Source: Mycolicibacter heraklionensis (GTDB lineage: Bacteria > Actinomycetota > Actinomycetes > Mycobacteriales > Mycobacteriaceae). From it: a stretch of DNA of 64,000 bases. A program made the position numbers and the translations under genes. The notes below the pieces were generated by a model. The model was not told where the DNA came from. It saw only the letters and a program-made list of their open reading frames with translations, and did not search any database. This document shows, one piece after another, positions 37,156-46,188 of the stretch. The stretch is taken from the NCBI RefSeq assembly GCF_001021505.1, contig NZ_LDPO01000003.1, positions 62,001-126,000 of the forward strand, written 5' to 3'. How positions within the stretch are numbered: the stretch's first letter is position 1; each line of letters starts with the position of its first letter.

Positions 37156-38219
37156 GCGGGGAAGCGGGGCAGGTTCAGCGGCAGATCGTTGTAGGTGGCA
37201 ATGCCGGGTTCGGCCGCGACGACGGCCGGGATGGCGTTGATCGGCGGCATCGCGGTCATGATGTGGCCGAGCTCGAAGAAGTCGTCGAGGGACTTGGCCG
37301 AGGCGATCAGGTCCGGTGGCGGCGTGAAGCCGACTTGCATGTTCACCGTTGGCCGGCCGTCGATGGTGATCTTCCAGCCATCGCCGTCGAGCTGCCAATC
37401 CGGCTCCAGCGTTTGACCTTTGCGCCACCGTACGTTGATGTCGATGACGCATCGGCCGTCGACGATTCCGCGCCAGCTGGCGAACACCCCGGCCACGTGT
37501 CCGGCCGGGATCGTCCACGATGCCATCGGTAGGTCCGCGGTGGTCTGGGCGTATTCGGAAACGCAGGTGATCTCATCGAGTTCGATGCCCATCGCGTCGG
37601 CGACCAGCCGGACCGCCTCGGCGAAGACCGCCGTGCCGCGGGCGGCCATCGGCTCCAGGTCCGGGTCGTCGATCGCGGTGCCGAAACCCACCGGCCGCTC
37701 GGTGTCGGGAGAGTCGTAGAGGGTGGTGTCGGCCGTCTCGGTGATGGTGATCTTGTCGACCCGGTCGCATGCTGTCGCCGCCACGATCGCCAGCAGTTCG
37801 GCGAAGCCCGGGCTGACCCCGGACCCGAACAGGGTGGATCCGCCCTTGCGGCACGCCTCGGCGAGCCGGTCCCGGTCGTCGCCGAGGTTGTGCCCGGTGA
37901 TGAAAGACGCTGATGTCACGACGTTTACGCCCGCCGAGAGGATCTGCACCAGCTCATCGACGTTGATCCACATCGGGTTGTAGACCACACAGTCGGGTTT
38001 GAGTGCCAGCAGCGCCGCGGCGTCGTTGGTCGCGGTGACGCCGAGCGGGTCGATGCCGGCCAGCTCGCCGGCGTCGCGGCCGACCTTGTCGTCCGACCAT
38101 GCGAAGAGGCCGACGAGTTCGTAGTTCGGGTTGCCGGTGATCGCCCGAACGGAACTCTTGCCGACGTTGCCGGTCGTCCACTGAACGACCCGGTAGGGGG
38201 AGGCGGGGGCGTCAACCAT
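37143..38219 (-). CDS. Dihydrodipicolinate-reductase-like NAD(P)-binding oxidoreductase
   Basis: 358-aa protein from the ATG at 38219. The N-terminal Rossmann fold carries VVQWTTGNVGKSS, the DapB-like GxxGxxG equivalent, and the C-terminal part is alpha/beta. It looks like the mycobacterial family annotated as dihydrodipicolinate reductase N-terminus proteins, related also to 2,4-diaminopentanoate dehydrogenase. It is not the lysine-pathway DapB, being much longer and lacking its His/Lys motif. Substrate unknown. It follows an aldehyde dehydrogenase on the same strand with a 20-bp gap, so both may handle one carbonyl intermediate. Confidence 0.8.
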   Translation of the reverse strand: MVDAPASPYRVVQWTTGNVGKSSVRAITGNPNYELVGLFAWSDDKVGRDAGELAGIDPLGVTATNDAAALLALKPDCVVYNPMWINVDELVQILSAGVNVVTSASFITGHNLGDDRDRLAEACRKGGSTLFGSGVSPGFAELLAIVAATACDRVDKITITETADTTLYDSPDTERPVGFGTAIDDPDLEPMAARGTAVFAEAVRLVADAMGIELDEITCVSEYAQTTADLPMASWTIPAGHVAGVFASWRGIVDGRCVIDINVRWRKGQTLEPDWQLDGDGWKITIDGRPTVNMQVGFTPPPDLIASAKSLDDFFELGHIMTAMPPINAIPAVVAAEPGIATYNDLPLNLPRFPAQNR

Positions 38220-38239
38220 GTCGTTGTCCCGTTCTCCGG

Positions 38240-39697
38240 CTACATCTGCGCCCAGACGATCTTCGTCTGGAGGTAGGTTTCGATGCCTGCCTTGCCGGAT
38301 TCGTAACCCCAGCCGGACTGCTTGTATCCGCCGAACGGCATCGAGTGGTCGAACTGCATCTGACAGTTCAGCCCGACCGTTCCGGCCTTGAGCCGCTTGG
38401 CCAGCCGGTGCGCGCGGCCCAGGTTGGACGTCCATGCGGTCGCGGCCAGCCCGTAGCTGCTGTTGTTGGCCAGGGCAATCGCCTCGTCGTCGTCGTCGAA
38501 CGGCAGGATCGTGACCACCGGGCCGAAGATCTCCTCCTGGAACAGCCGGCTGGAGTCGGGGTCGACGCCGGTGACCACGGTGGGGTGTACGAAGTAGCCC
38601 TTGCGGTCCAGCCGGTGGCCACCGGTGACGAGCTCGTTGCCGTCGGCCTTACCCTGCTCCAGGTAGCCGAGCACCCGGGTGAGCTGCTTCTGGCTGATCA
38701 GCGGACCGACCATAACGCCCTCGTCCTTCGGGCCGCCGAGCTGCATCATGTTGGCCATGTTGGCGATGCCTTCCACGACGCGCTCGTAGACGCCGCGCTG
38801 GGCGAAGATCCGCGAGCCGCACACGCAGGCCTGCCCGGAGTGCACGAAGGTGCCGAACGCCGCCATGGTGATGGCCATGTCGAGGTCGGCGTCGTCGTAG
38901 ATCAGGACCGGCGACTTGCCGCCGAGTTCCAGGGTCACCTTGTTGAGATTGCTTGCGGCAGAGGCGCGCACGATCTCACGACCAACCTCGGTGGACCCGG
39001 TGAACGCGACTTTGTCCACGTCGGGGTGCGCGGTGATCGCAGCACCGGCGGTGTGGCCGTAGCCGAGCACCATGTTGACCACGCCGTCGGGCACGCCCGC
39101 CTCGCTAAGGATGCGGTCGAGGACCAGCGCCGACAGCGGGGTTTCCTCGGCCGGCTTGACCACGCTGCTGCAGCCGGCGGCCAGCGACGGTGCCAGCTTG
39201 GCGCAGAAGTTGAAGACCGGGCCGTTCCACGGGAAGATCAGCCCCACCACGTCATAGGGCTCGCGCAGCGTGTAGACGTGCTGATGCGACTCGATGCCGG
39301 TCAGGCCGCCGGTGTTCACGTCGCGCGCGATGCCGTCGATCTTGGTACACCAGCCCGCGTAGTAGCGGAACCACTCCGAGCCCACCTTGGTGATGATCGC
39401 GGCCTGGGAGGCCGGAATGCCGGCGTTGATCGACTCGAGTTCGGCCAGGACTTCGGCGTTCTCGTCGATGAGGTCGGCGACCTTCCACAGCACCCGGGCC
39501 CGGTCGTAGTCGGCCATCTGCGACCACACCCCGGACTCCGCGGTGGCCTTGGCCCGGGCGACGGCGTCGTTGACCGCCTCGGGGCCGCAGTCGGTGAATT
39601 CGGTCAGCTGCTCTTCGGTGGCCGGATCGATGATCGGAATCACGTCTCCGGTGCCGGGGACCTTACGAATGTCGTCCAACACCGTCTGCACCGACAT
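38240..39697 (-). CDS. Aldehyde dehydrogenase family protein
   Basis: NAD(P)-dependent aldehyde dehydrogenase, 485 aa, ATG with AAGGGG upstream. Key residues are present: PWNGPVF, the KPAEE lysine, the Rossmann FTGSTEVG, the general base in TLELGGKSP, the nucleophile Cys in GQACVCGSR, and EEIFGPVV. It is only distantly similar to the one at 26529, so the two likely serve different substrates. It is the first gene of a two-gene operon with the DapB-like reductase. No copy of the island palindrome was found in its 98-bp leader. Confidence 0.92.
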   Translation of the reverse strand: MSVQTVLDDIRKVPGTGDVIPIIDPATEEQLTEFTDCGPEAVNDAVARAKATAESGVWSQMADYDRARVLWKVADLIDENAEVLAELESINAGIPASQAAIITKVGSEWFRYYAGWCTKIDGIARDVNTGGLTGIESHQHVYTLREPYDVVGLIFPWNGPVFNFCAKLAPSLAAGCSSVVKPAEETPLSALVLDRILSEAGVPDGVVNMVLGYGHTAGAAITAHPDVDKVAFTGSTEVGREIVRASAASNLNKVTLELGGKSPVLIYDDADLDMAITMAAFGTFVHSGQACVCGSRIFAQRGVYERVVEGIANMANMMQLGGPKDEGVMVGPLISQKQLTRVLGYLEQGKADGNELVTGGHRLDRKGYFVHPTVVTGVDPDSSRLFQEEIFGPVVTILPFDDDDEAIALANNSSYGLAATAWTSNLGRAHRLAKRLKAGTVGLNCQMQFDHSMPFGGYKQSGWGYESGKAGIETYLQTKIVWAQM

Positions 39698-39795
39698 GGA
39701 TAATCCCCTTCTCGCATTCGGATAATTGCGTTTGCACGAGGGTATGTGGTTCCCCAGCCGATGTCTAGGGTTCGCGGTGGTCTCTGCGGCGCGAC

Positions 39796-40419
39796 TCAGT
39801 CGGGGCCGCGCTGTTCGCGTACCCCGCCGATGATCGCCCGGATCAGCCGATCGATCTGTTCGGCGCTGCGATCGGGATCGTGGCCCTGGCAGGACTCGAC
39901 CATGACGCCGTTGACGAAGCGCAGCACCGCATAGGTCTGCTCGTCCAGCACTGCCGAGTCGGGTTGACAGTCGTCGGGCTGCCAGTGGGTGACCGCCCGC
40001 CGGACGAGTTCATGGAACTGAGTTGTGCTCTGCCGCATGATCTCGGCCAGCTCGGGCTCGCGACCCGCCTCCATCGCCAGTTCGTAGCGCGCGCGTGTTC
40101 GCGTCACCCACGGCGCGGTGCCCGCCAGCACCACCATCGTGGCCAGTCCCAGGGTGCCCGAGACGAGGCCGTCGCCGTCGTCGGCCAGCTCCGACATGGC
40201 GCGCAGATCGGCGAGGTCGAGCTCGGTCACCCGGGCGGCCACCGCATGCATCAAGGCCTTGCGGGTGCGGAAGTAAAACGATGTCGTGCCCGCGGGCATG
40301 CGGGCGCGGCGGTCGACCTTGGGGTGGCTGAGTCCGCGGGCGCCGTCCGCGCCGAGCAGCTCGATCGCCGCATCGCACAGCTGTCGACGCCGTCGCTGCG
40401 GGTCAGACTTTCTACGCAT
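39796..40419 (-). CDS. TetR family transcriptional regulator
   Basis: 207-aa TetR-type regulator. The N-terminus is very basic (RRKSDPQRRRRQ) and precedes the helix-turn-helix (LSHPKVDRRARMPAGTTSFYF, about residues 28-50). The C-terminal domain is helical with several acidic residues. It lies between the aldehyde dehydrogenase operon and a second TetR gene, all on the minus strand. The nearest targets are the operon at 37143-39697 or itself; no palindrome is obvious in its short leader. Confidence 0.87.
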   Translation of the reverse strand: MRRKSDPQRRRRQLCDAAIELLGADGARGLSHPKVDRRARMPAGTTSFYFRTRKALMHAVAARVTELDLADLRAMSELADDGDGLVSGTLGLATMVVLAGTAPWVTRTRARYELAMEAGREPELAEIMRQSTTQFHELVRRAVTHWQPDDCQPDSAVLDEQTYAVLRFVNGVMVESCQGHDPDRSAEQIDRLIRAIIGGVREQRGPD

Positions 40420-40495
40420 GGCAATGGCCGCAGTCTAATTTGTGCTCAGCGGCGTTCGCCGACGTGTCGAGCGTGTCCGGTGGTGGTCGACCGAC

Positions 40496-41149
40496 TCAGT
40501 TGCGTCCGAAGCCGTGCGCGCAGAAGTCCCAGACTTCCTCGGCGGTCAGCGGGTTGACCGCCGGATCGGCTGAGGCCGGGCTGGATTGGGCGTTGAACAT
40601 GACCGTCTGCATGATCATGGCCGCCACCCGCCGGGGATTGGCGCCGGTGCGCAGCCGGCCGGCGTCGGCGGCTTGTTCGGTCAGCTCGGCCAGCAACTCC
40701 AGCAGTGGCGTGTGGGCGACCCGGACCTCGACGGGGTGGGTCAGCAGCAGGGTCGGGGCGAAATCGGTGAAGAGCGGTCGCTTGGCGGCCGGGTCCGGGC
40801 GCGACGACTCGAACAGCAACTCGACGGCGACCTTGAGGCGTTCCAGCGGGTCGGAGTGATTGGCCGTCGCGGCGCGGATCTGGTCGGCGGCGCGGCTCAG
40901 AGCGTCTTCGAAGAGCGCCAGCAGCAGCTCGTGCTTGCCGTCGAATTGCAGGTAGAAGCTCCGCAACGACTGGCGCGAGCGGTCTACGACTTCCTGGACG
41001 GTGAAGTCAGTGCTGCCCTTTTCGATGATGATCGACTGCGCGGCATCCAGAAACCGCTGGACGCGTTGCGCCGCGCGGATCTTCGCCGTCTTGATTGAGC
41101 GTTCGACCGCGCGCTGCTTCCAGGCCGGTTCCTCGCTCGGATTGGTCAC
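40496..41149 (-). CDS. TetR family regulator, candidate master regulator of the catabolic island
   Basis: TetR-type protein, 217 aa from the GTG at 41149. The frame stays open to an ATG at 41284, but that start lies inside the palindrome at 41268 and has no homology support; a TTG at 41188 is a further option. The helix-turn-helix is at about residues 30-70 (FTVQEVVDRSRQSLRSFYLQF). A long helical C-terminal domain contains APTLLLTHPVEVRVAH. It is divergent from the acyl-CoA dehydrogenase at 41371, and the intergenic space holds a GAGAAT-N3-ATTCTC site. This makes it the best candidate to bind all such sites in the island; this is inference from position. Confidence 0.82.
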   Translation of the reverse strand: MTNPSEEPAWKQRAVERSIKTAKIRAAQRVQRFLDAAQSIIIEKGSTDFTVQEVVDRSRQSLRSFYLQFDGKHELLLALFEDALSRAADQIRAATANHSDPLERLKVAVELLFESSRPDPAAKRPLFTDFAPTLLLTHPVEVRVAHTPLLELLAELTEQAADAGRLRTGANPRRVAAMIMQTVMFNAQSSPASADPAVNPLTAEEVWDFCAHGFGRN

Positions 41150-41267
41150 CGGCGTTCCGGACGCTGCGGTGACCGAGACATGGCGCAACTGTACTGGACG
41201 TAAATGCGCCGGTGGCGCAGCACACCGGCGTGGGGGCGACGATTCAGAGATCGTAACTTCTCCATTC

Positions 41268-41282
41268 GAGAATGATATTCTC
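41268..41282. promoter_or_regulatory. Island operator GAGAAT-GAT-ATTCTC between TetR and acyl-CoA dehydrogenase genes
   Basis: A perfect 6-3-6 palindrome in the divergent gap between the TetR gene (start 41149) and the dehydrogenase (start 41371). It matches the sites at 29010, 48342, 49926 and 62569. Confidence 0.75.
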
Positions 41283-41370
41283 ATCTCCGCGTCTAGGGAA
41301 GCGGACGAGCAAGATCGCCGGCCGCTTTCGAATCGGGTCTCCCGGGGCGCCTGAGTCGAGGAGTTCGCCA

Positions 41371-42543
41371 GTGCAACTGACCTTTGATCCTGAAGTCGAG
41401 AACTTCCGGGCCGAGTTCGCGGCGTTCCTCGACGAGCATCTGCCCACCGACGCCGAGGCCCTGCAGCGGTCGCATTCGTGCTCGGACGTGCCGGACTGGG
41501 CGCGCCGCTGGCAGCGACTGTTGTTCGACAACGGCTGGCTGCTACCCGCGAACCCGCCCGAGTTCGGCGGCCGTAACGCCACGATTCTGCAGCAGTACGT
41601 GCACTCCGAGGAACTGTCCCGTCGGCGCATCTACCCCAGCTTCAACCCGCAAGGAGTCGGCATCATCGCGGCGTCACTGCTGTCGTTCGGTACCGAGGAG
41701 CAGAAACATCGTTGGGCGGTACCGATTCTGCGGGCCGAGATCACCGCGTCGCTGGGCATGAGCGAACCTGGTGCCGGATCGGATCTGGCCGGCCTGCAGA
41801 CCCGGGCGGTGCTCGACGGCGATCATTTTGTGGTCAACGGACAGAAGGTCTGGACCTCCGGCGCCCACGACGCCGACGTGCTGCTGACGTTCGTACGCAC
41901 CGACCCGGATGCGCCGAAACACAAGGGCATCAGTGTCCTGCTGATCCCCACCGACACCGAAGGTGTTGTGCGACGGCCCTTTGCATCGGCGTGCGCGCAC
42001 GACGACATCGACTTCAACGAGGTCTTCTTCACCAATGTCCGGGTGCCCGCCGAGAACTTGGTGGGTCCGCTCAACGGTGGCTGGGGAGTGGCCAACGGCT
42101 CACTCGGGCACGAACGCACGTTGCTGTGGATGAGCTTCGCCGACCGGCTGCGCGACCTGATTCACGACTTCCGTCCGGCCGGTGCGCTGGACCGCGACCG
42201 CTTCGCCACACTGCTGATGGACAACGAGGCGCTACGACTGCTCGGCTCGGTGGCGCTGGCACAGGCCGCCCGCGGGGAGCAGGACGTGCCCGCACTGTCG
42301 GTGCTCAAGCTGCTGGGTTCAGAAGCCGTGCAGAACGCCGCCGAACACGCGCTCGACAATGCGGGTGTGGCCGGCCTGATCCACCCCGGCAGCTCCGGTA
42401 CCTATATGCCGCTCAACGAGGATCACGCCTCGGGAAGCTGGTTCGACCGGTACCTGCGCAGCTTCTCGGGAACCATCGCCGGCGGCACCTCGGAGATTCA
42501 GCGCAACATCATCGCGCAACGGGTGCTCGGTCTGCCGCGGTAG
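41371..42543 (+). CDS. Acyl-CoA dehydrogenase
   Basis: Full-length acyl-CoA dehydrogenase, 390 aa, GTG start with GAGGAG upstream. The N-terminal helical domain is followed by GMSEPGAGSDLAGL, VNGQKVWTSGAHDADV, GISVLLIP and the C-terminal GGTSEIQRNIIAQRVLGLP. It is a close paralogue of the partial gene at 63603, which shares for example WARRWQRLLFDNGWLLP. It is monocistronic, under the operator at 41268. It acts on an acyl-CoA of the island pathway; the substrate is unknown. A large stem-loop follows the stop. Confidence 0.92.
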   Translation: MQLTFDPEVENFRAEFAAFLDEHLPTDAEALQRSHSCSDVPDWARRWQRLLFDNGWLLPANPPEFGGRNATILQQYVHSEELSRRRIYPSFNPQGVGIIAASLLSFGTEEQKHRWAVPILRAEITASLGMSEPGAGSDLAGLQTRAVLDGDHFVVNGQKVWTSGAHDADVLLTFVRTDPDAPKHKGISVLLIPTDTEGVVRRPFASACAHDDIDFNEVFFTNVRVPAENLVGPLNGGWGVANGSLGHERTLLWMSFADRLRDLIHDFRPAGALDRDRFATLLMDNEALRLLGSVALAQAARGEQDVPALSVLKLLGSEAVQNAAEHALDNAGVAGLIHPGSSGTYMPLNEDHASGSWFDRYLRSFSGTIAGGTSEIQRNIIAQRVLGLPR

Positions 42544-42565
42544 CCGCAACCGCCTCACTACCCCG

Positions 42566-42621
42566 CGAGAGGGAATTCAGCGACGCCGCAACGGCGTGTC
42601 CCGTCGTGGGATTCCCTCTCG
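42566..42621. terminator. Nested stem-loop element between convergent genes (family with 51817)
   Basis: CGAGAGGGAAT (42566-42576) pairs perfectly with ATTCCCTCTCG (42611-42621) across a 34-nt loop, which itself contains ACGCCG-CAA-CGGCGT. It lies between the stops at 42543 and 42627. The loop length and core (CGACG, CGGCGTGTC, CGTCG) recur at 51817-51868, so this is one member of a dispersed repeat that probably ends transcription in both directions. Confidence 0.65.
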
Positions 42622-42626
42622 GCGAC

Positions 42627-43436
42627 CTAAAGCTGGACCATGCGGGGCGCCGAGCCGCGGGCCCGCAGGCCGCCGCCGACCTGGCGGGTCAACTCGCGGG
42701 CATTGCCGAGCAGTCCGTCCAGCACCAGCACCCGCTCGACGTGACGGTGCAGCTCGTGTTCCGCGGTGAAACCGACTCCGCCGAGCACCTGCTGGCAGTG
42801 CTTGGCCGCGGTCAGCGCCGCCTTGCCCGCCGCGGCTTTGGCCAGCATGGCAGTCAGGTCCGGGCTGTCGATGACGGGAACGGCAAGCGTGGCCTCGGCG
42901 CCCTCGATGGCGACCAGGGTGTCGGCGAGCCGGTGCCGAACGGCCTGGAAGGAGGCGATCGGTTTGCCGAACTGCACCCGGTCCAGTGCGTGCTGGCGGG
43001 CCAGGGCCAGCATGGCCCGCGCCGAGCCGACCATCCACCAGCCCAACGCGCGGCGGGCTTCACCCACCCGCATCAGTTCCCCGCCGGGTACCTGGCGCAG
43101 TGGCAGCCCGCCGAGGACCGGATTGCCCTCGCGTTCGCTCCGTTCCCAGATCACCCAGCTGCCGCCGGCATAGGGCATCGGGGGAGTGCCGCCGGGCAGG
43201 CCGCCGATGGTCTCCAGGATCACGTCATTGAGTACCGAGGCGTGCGACCCGGTCTCGCCGAGCAGCCGGAACACCAGCGGGATCGCCAAGTCCGGATCCT
43301 CGGAAAGCATTTCCGCCCAACCGAGTTCGGCCAGTGCCCGGTCCAGTGCAGCGCCGGACGAAGTCGCCATGGTCTTGCGCAGAGTGTCTTCCAGCAGAAC
43401 GATCGAGGCGGCATCCATTCCGGTGGTCACCGTCAC
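42627..43436 (-). CDS. Reduced acyl-CoA dehydrogenase subunit
   Basis: 269-aa acyl-CoA dehydrogenase-like protein, last gene of the 48323-42627 operon. Its GTG overlaps the previous stop (GTGA). The C-terminal helical domain is recognisable (RVQFGKPIASFQAVRHRLAD and LGGVGFTAEHELHRH), but the beta domain between the helical parts is nearly gone. It is unlikely to be active alone and is probably the small subunit for the full-length enzyme encoded just upstream at 43433. Among the small subunits in the window it is the most reduced. Confidence 0.82.
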   Translation of the reverse strand: MTVTTGMDAASIVLLEDTLRKTMATSSGAALDRALAELGWAEMLSEDPDLAIPLVFRLLGETGSHASVLNDVILETIGGLPGGTPPMPYAGGSWVIWERSEREGNPVLGGLPLRQVPGGELMRVGEARRALGWWMVGSARAMLALARQHALDRVQFGKPIASFQAVRHRLADTLVAIEGAEATLAVPVIDSPDLTAMLAKAAAGKAALTAAKHCQQVLGGVGFTAEHELHRHVERVLVLDGLLGNARELTRQVGGGLRARGSAPRMVQL

Positions 43437-44554
43437 TCCTTTCCGAGGTCGAGCAGTCGGCGGGCGATGATGTTGCGCTGAACCTCAGCGGTGCCGCCGT
43501 AGATGGTGGCCGCCCGGGAGTACAGGTACTCGGCGCGCCACTCGCCCTCGTCCAGCTCGATGACGCCCGGCAGCAGGTCGCGCGCGGTGTCGTAGAGCAA
43601 CTGTTCGGCGCTGGCCAGCAGCACCTTGTCGATCGAGGTGTCCGGGCCCAGCCGTTGACCTTCGGCCAGTCGGTGCTGGGTGGCGCGGGAGCGGCAACGC
43701 AAGGTGTGCAACGCCAGATACACCGCCCCCAGGTCATTGTCGACCGCGGCGCCCTGGCGCTTCACCTCGGCGATCAGCGCATCGAAGCGTGCGTACAGAT
43801 AGGCGATGCGTTGCCAGAAGCAGGTGGACCGCTCATACGGCAGTAGGTCCATGGCCAGCTGCCAGCCGTCGCCGGGCTTGCCGAGCATGCGCGAGCCGTC
43901 GACGACGACATCATCGAAGTACACCTCGCAGAACTCGTCGACGCCGTGCATGGTGCGCAGCGGGCGCACGTCGATGCCGGGGGTGTCCAGGTCGATGAAG
44001 AAGGCCGTGATCGCTTGGTGATTCGGCGTATCGGCGCCCCCGGTGCGGGCGAGCAGAATGCAGCGTTGCGAGTACTGGGCGAAGCTGGTCCAGACCTTCT
44101 GGCCGTTGATCACCCACTGGTCGCCCCGCGGGGCGGCGCGGGTGCTCAGTGATGCCAGGTCGCTGCCGGATCCGGGCTCGGAAAAGCCTTGGCACCACTG
44201 TTCCTTGCCGCTCAGCAGCTTGGGGACCATCTCAGCGGCCAGCTCGGGGGTGGCGTAGTCGATCATCGTCGGCGCCAGCACCTCGAGCATGGAGTAGGGG
44301 CCCGGCTCCACCAGGCGCCGCCCGACCACCTCCTCGCCCACGATGGCGCGCAGCATGGCCGGGCCGCCGAGGCCGCCGGCGTGCTCGGGCCAGCCGTAGC
44401 GACTCCAACCGGCCTCGTAGAGCGCCTGCTGCACGCGGGCGAACTGTTGCAGGTGTGCCTTCAGGCCAGGATCGCGAGCCGGTGTCAGATCGGTGGATTC
44501 GAGCCAGACGCGTAGTTGGGTGCGGAACTCGGCGGGATCGTGCAGTGCACTCAT
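43433..44554 (-). CDS. Acyl-CoA dehydrogenase, large-subunit type
   Basis: 373-aa acyl-CoA dehydrogenase from the ATG at 44554, which overlaps the preceding stop (ATGA). Visible motifs are FSEPGSGSDLASL, VINGQKVWTSFAQYSQ, and GGTAEVQRNIIARRLLDLG at the C-terminus. Translation is coupled to the small, reduced subunit downstream, so a heteromeric FadE28/FadE29-like enzyme is expected. It lies in an operon with a Rieske oxygenase and a hydrolase-like protein, so its acyl-CoA is likely derived from a hydroxylated intermediate. Confidence 0.9.
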   Translation of the reverse strand: MSALHDPAEFRTQLRVWLESTDLTPARDPGLKAHLQQFARVQQALYEAGWSRYGWPEHAGGLGGPAMLRAIVGEEVVGRRLVEPGPYSMLEVLAPTMIDYATPELAAEMVPKLLSGKEQWCQGFSEPGSGSDLASLSTRAAPRGDQWVINGQKVWTSFAQYSQRCILLARTGGADTPNHQAITAFFIDLDTPGIDVRPLRTMHGVDEFCEVYFDDVVVDGSRMLGKPGDGWQLAMDLLPYERSTCFWQRIAYLYARFDALIAEVKRQGAAVDNDLGAVYLALHTLRCRSRATQHRLAEGQRLGPDTSIDKVLLASAEQLLYDTARDLLPGVIELDEGEWRAEYLYSRAATIYGGTAEVQRNIIARRLLDLGKE

Positions 44555-44973
44555 CCGGCTTCGGGCCTGCCGACCGCGTGGGGACGTCCGGCATCGTGCG
44601 CGCCGCTGCGCCGGATGAACGTCATCTTGCGGGTCCGCAACCGCCAGCCGTCGGCGGTGCGCACGTAGGTGTCGTTGTAGTAGCCGATTCGCATGTCGTG
44701 GCTGGCATGGTCGATGAAGCACAGCGGCTGGGTGCCGCTCGCGGTGTCGCCGTCCAACTCGATCACCGGGGTGCCGGTCATGAACAGGCCCTTGGGTGCG
44801 GCATCGACCAGCACCGGAAACCGGTCCAGCGAATAGGTTTCGCCAAATGCGCTGTAGGTGCCGTCCGGGGTGAATACGGCCACCAGCCCGTCGATGTCGC
44901 CCTGGGTGATGGTCACCGCGTAGCGGGCCAGCGTCTGCTGGATCTCGACCAGGTCGTCAGTTCTTGTTGACAT
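44551..44973 (-). CDS. SnoaL/NTF2-like fold protein
   Basis: 140-aa cone-shaped alpha+beta barrel protein of the SnoaL-like group. It starts with a helical part (DDLVEIQQTLARYAVTITQGD), then VAVFTPDGTYSAFGE, and the C-terminal TADGWRLRTRKMTFIRR typical of the fold. Members include ketosteroid isomerases, dehydratases and dioxygenase small subunits. Here, with a Rieske alpha subunit in the same operon, it could be an isomerase/dehydratase or an accessory subunit; the sequence does not decide. It overlaps the amidohydrolase gene by 17 bp and the dehydrogenase by 4 bp. Confidence 0.82.
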   Translation of the reverse strand: MSTRTDDLVEIQQTLARYAVTITQGDIDGLVAVFTPDGTYSAFGETYSLDRFPVLVDAAPKGLFMTGTPVIELDGDTASGTQPLCFIDHASHDMRIGYYNDTYVRTADGWRLRTRKMTFIRRSGAHDAGRPHAVGRPEAG

Positions 44974-46186
44974 ATACCTTGCCGCCTTTCATGACGAAGT
45001 TCACGTTCCGGGTGACGGCGATGTCGGCCAGCGGATCACCGGGCACCGCAATGACATCGGCCAGCAGCCCCTCGGCCAGCCGGCCGCGGTCGGCGGCGTT
45101 GATGAGCTCGGCGGCGGTCACCGTCGCCGCCCGCAGCACGGCGGCCGGCGGCATACCCCACTCCACCAGGGTGACCAGCTCATCGGCGTTGCGTCCGTGC
45201 GGGATCGCGGGCGCGTCGGTGCCGACGGCGATCTTCACGCCGGCCTCATAGGCCGCCTTGATCGACGTGCGGGCTTTGGGGAACATCTCGGCGGCCTTGG
45301 CCTGCAGCTCGGCCGGGGCCTTGGAGACGTCCATGGCCTCGGCCAGCCGCCGCGTGGTGACCAGGAAGCGGTCGTTCTCGACGAGCATCCTGATGGCCTC
45401 GTCGTCCATCAGGAAACCGTGCTCGATGCAGTCGATGCCGCATGCCACCGCGTGTTTGACGGCCTCGGCGCCGTGGGTGTGTGCGGCCACGCGCAGGCCC
45501 CGCCGGTGCGCCTCGTCGACGATAACGCGCAGTTCTTCGTCCGAATAGTGTTGTGCGCCGGCTTCTCCGGTCAGTGACATGACACCGCCGGAACAGCACA
45601 CCTTGATCAGCTGCGCGCCGTGCTTGATCTGGTAGCGGACCGCTTTGCGGATCTCGTCGACACCGTTGGCGATACCTTCCTCGACGGTCAGCTCCAGCAC
45701 ACCCGGCATGAACGCCGCGAACATGGTCGGATCCAGGTGCCCACCGGTGGGGGTGATCGCGTGCCCGGCCGGTACCACGCGCGGCCCCTCGATCCATCCG
45801 GCGTCGATCGCCTTGCCCAGTGCCACATCGAGCAGGTATCCGCCGGTCTTGACGAACAGGCCCAGGTTGCGCACCGTGGTGAACCCGGCGCGCAGCGTGC
45901 GCCGCGCATTGCCCACGGCGCGCAGTACCCGGGTCGGCGGGTCATCCTGCACCTGGGACAGGCCGGGATTCTCGCCCCGGCCGCCCATCAGCAGGTTGAC
46001 CTCCATGTCCATCAGCCCGGGCAGCAGGATCGACTCGCCGAGATCGATAACCTCGTCGGCTTCACTGCTACCCGCTGGACGCTCGCCGACGCCGACGATC
46101 CGGTCACCGTCGATATGCACCACGCCGGGCCGGATGATCTCTCCGGTGTCGACGTCCAGCAGGCCGGCCGCCTTGAGCGTCAGCAC
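44957..46186 (-). CDS. Amidohydrolase (imidazolonepropionase-like) lacking the HxH motif
   Basis: 409-aa amidohydrolase-superfamily protein. I chose the GTG at 46186, 2 bp after the previous stop, because no other start lies nearer the conserved core. The usual metal motif PGLxDxHxH is PGLMDMEVN here, so both His are replaced (Glu62, Asn64). Other ligand positions look intact: the Lys in AQLIKVCCSGG, His in AAHTHGAEAV, IEHGFL, and the Asp in GTDAPAIPHG. Loss of HxH argues for altered metal use or a non-hydrolytic role. It is embedded in a tight operon with a Rieske oxygenase. Confidence 0.85.
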   Translation of the reverse strand: MLTLKAAGLLDVDTGEIIRPGVVHIDGDRIVGVGERPAGSSEADEVIDLGESILLPGLMDMEVNLLMGGRGENPGLSQVQDDPPTRVLRAVGNARRTLRAGFTTVRNLGLFVKTGGYLLDVALGKAIDAGWIEGPRVVPAGHAITPTGGHLDPTMFAAFMPGVLELTVEEGIANGVDEIRKAVRYQIKHGAQLIKVCCSGGVMSLTGEAGAQHYSDEELRVIVDEAHRRGLRVAAHTHGAEAVKHAVACGIDCIEHGFLMDDEAIRMLVENDRFLVTTRRLAEAMDVSKAPAELQAKAAEMFPKARTSIKAAYEAGVKIAVGTDAPAIPHGRNADELVTLVEWGMPPAAVLRAATVTAAELINAADRGRLAEGLLADVIAVPGDPLADIAVTRNVNFVMKGGKVYVNKN

Positions 46187-46188
46187 CC

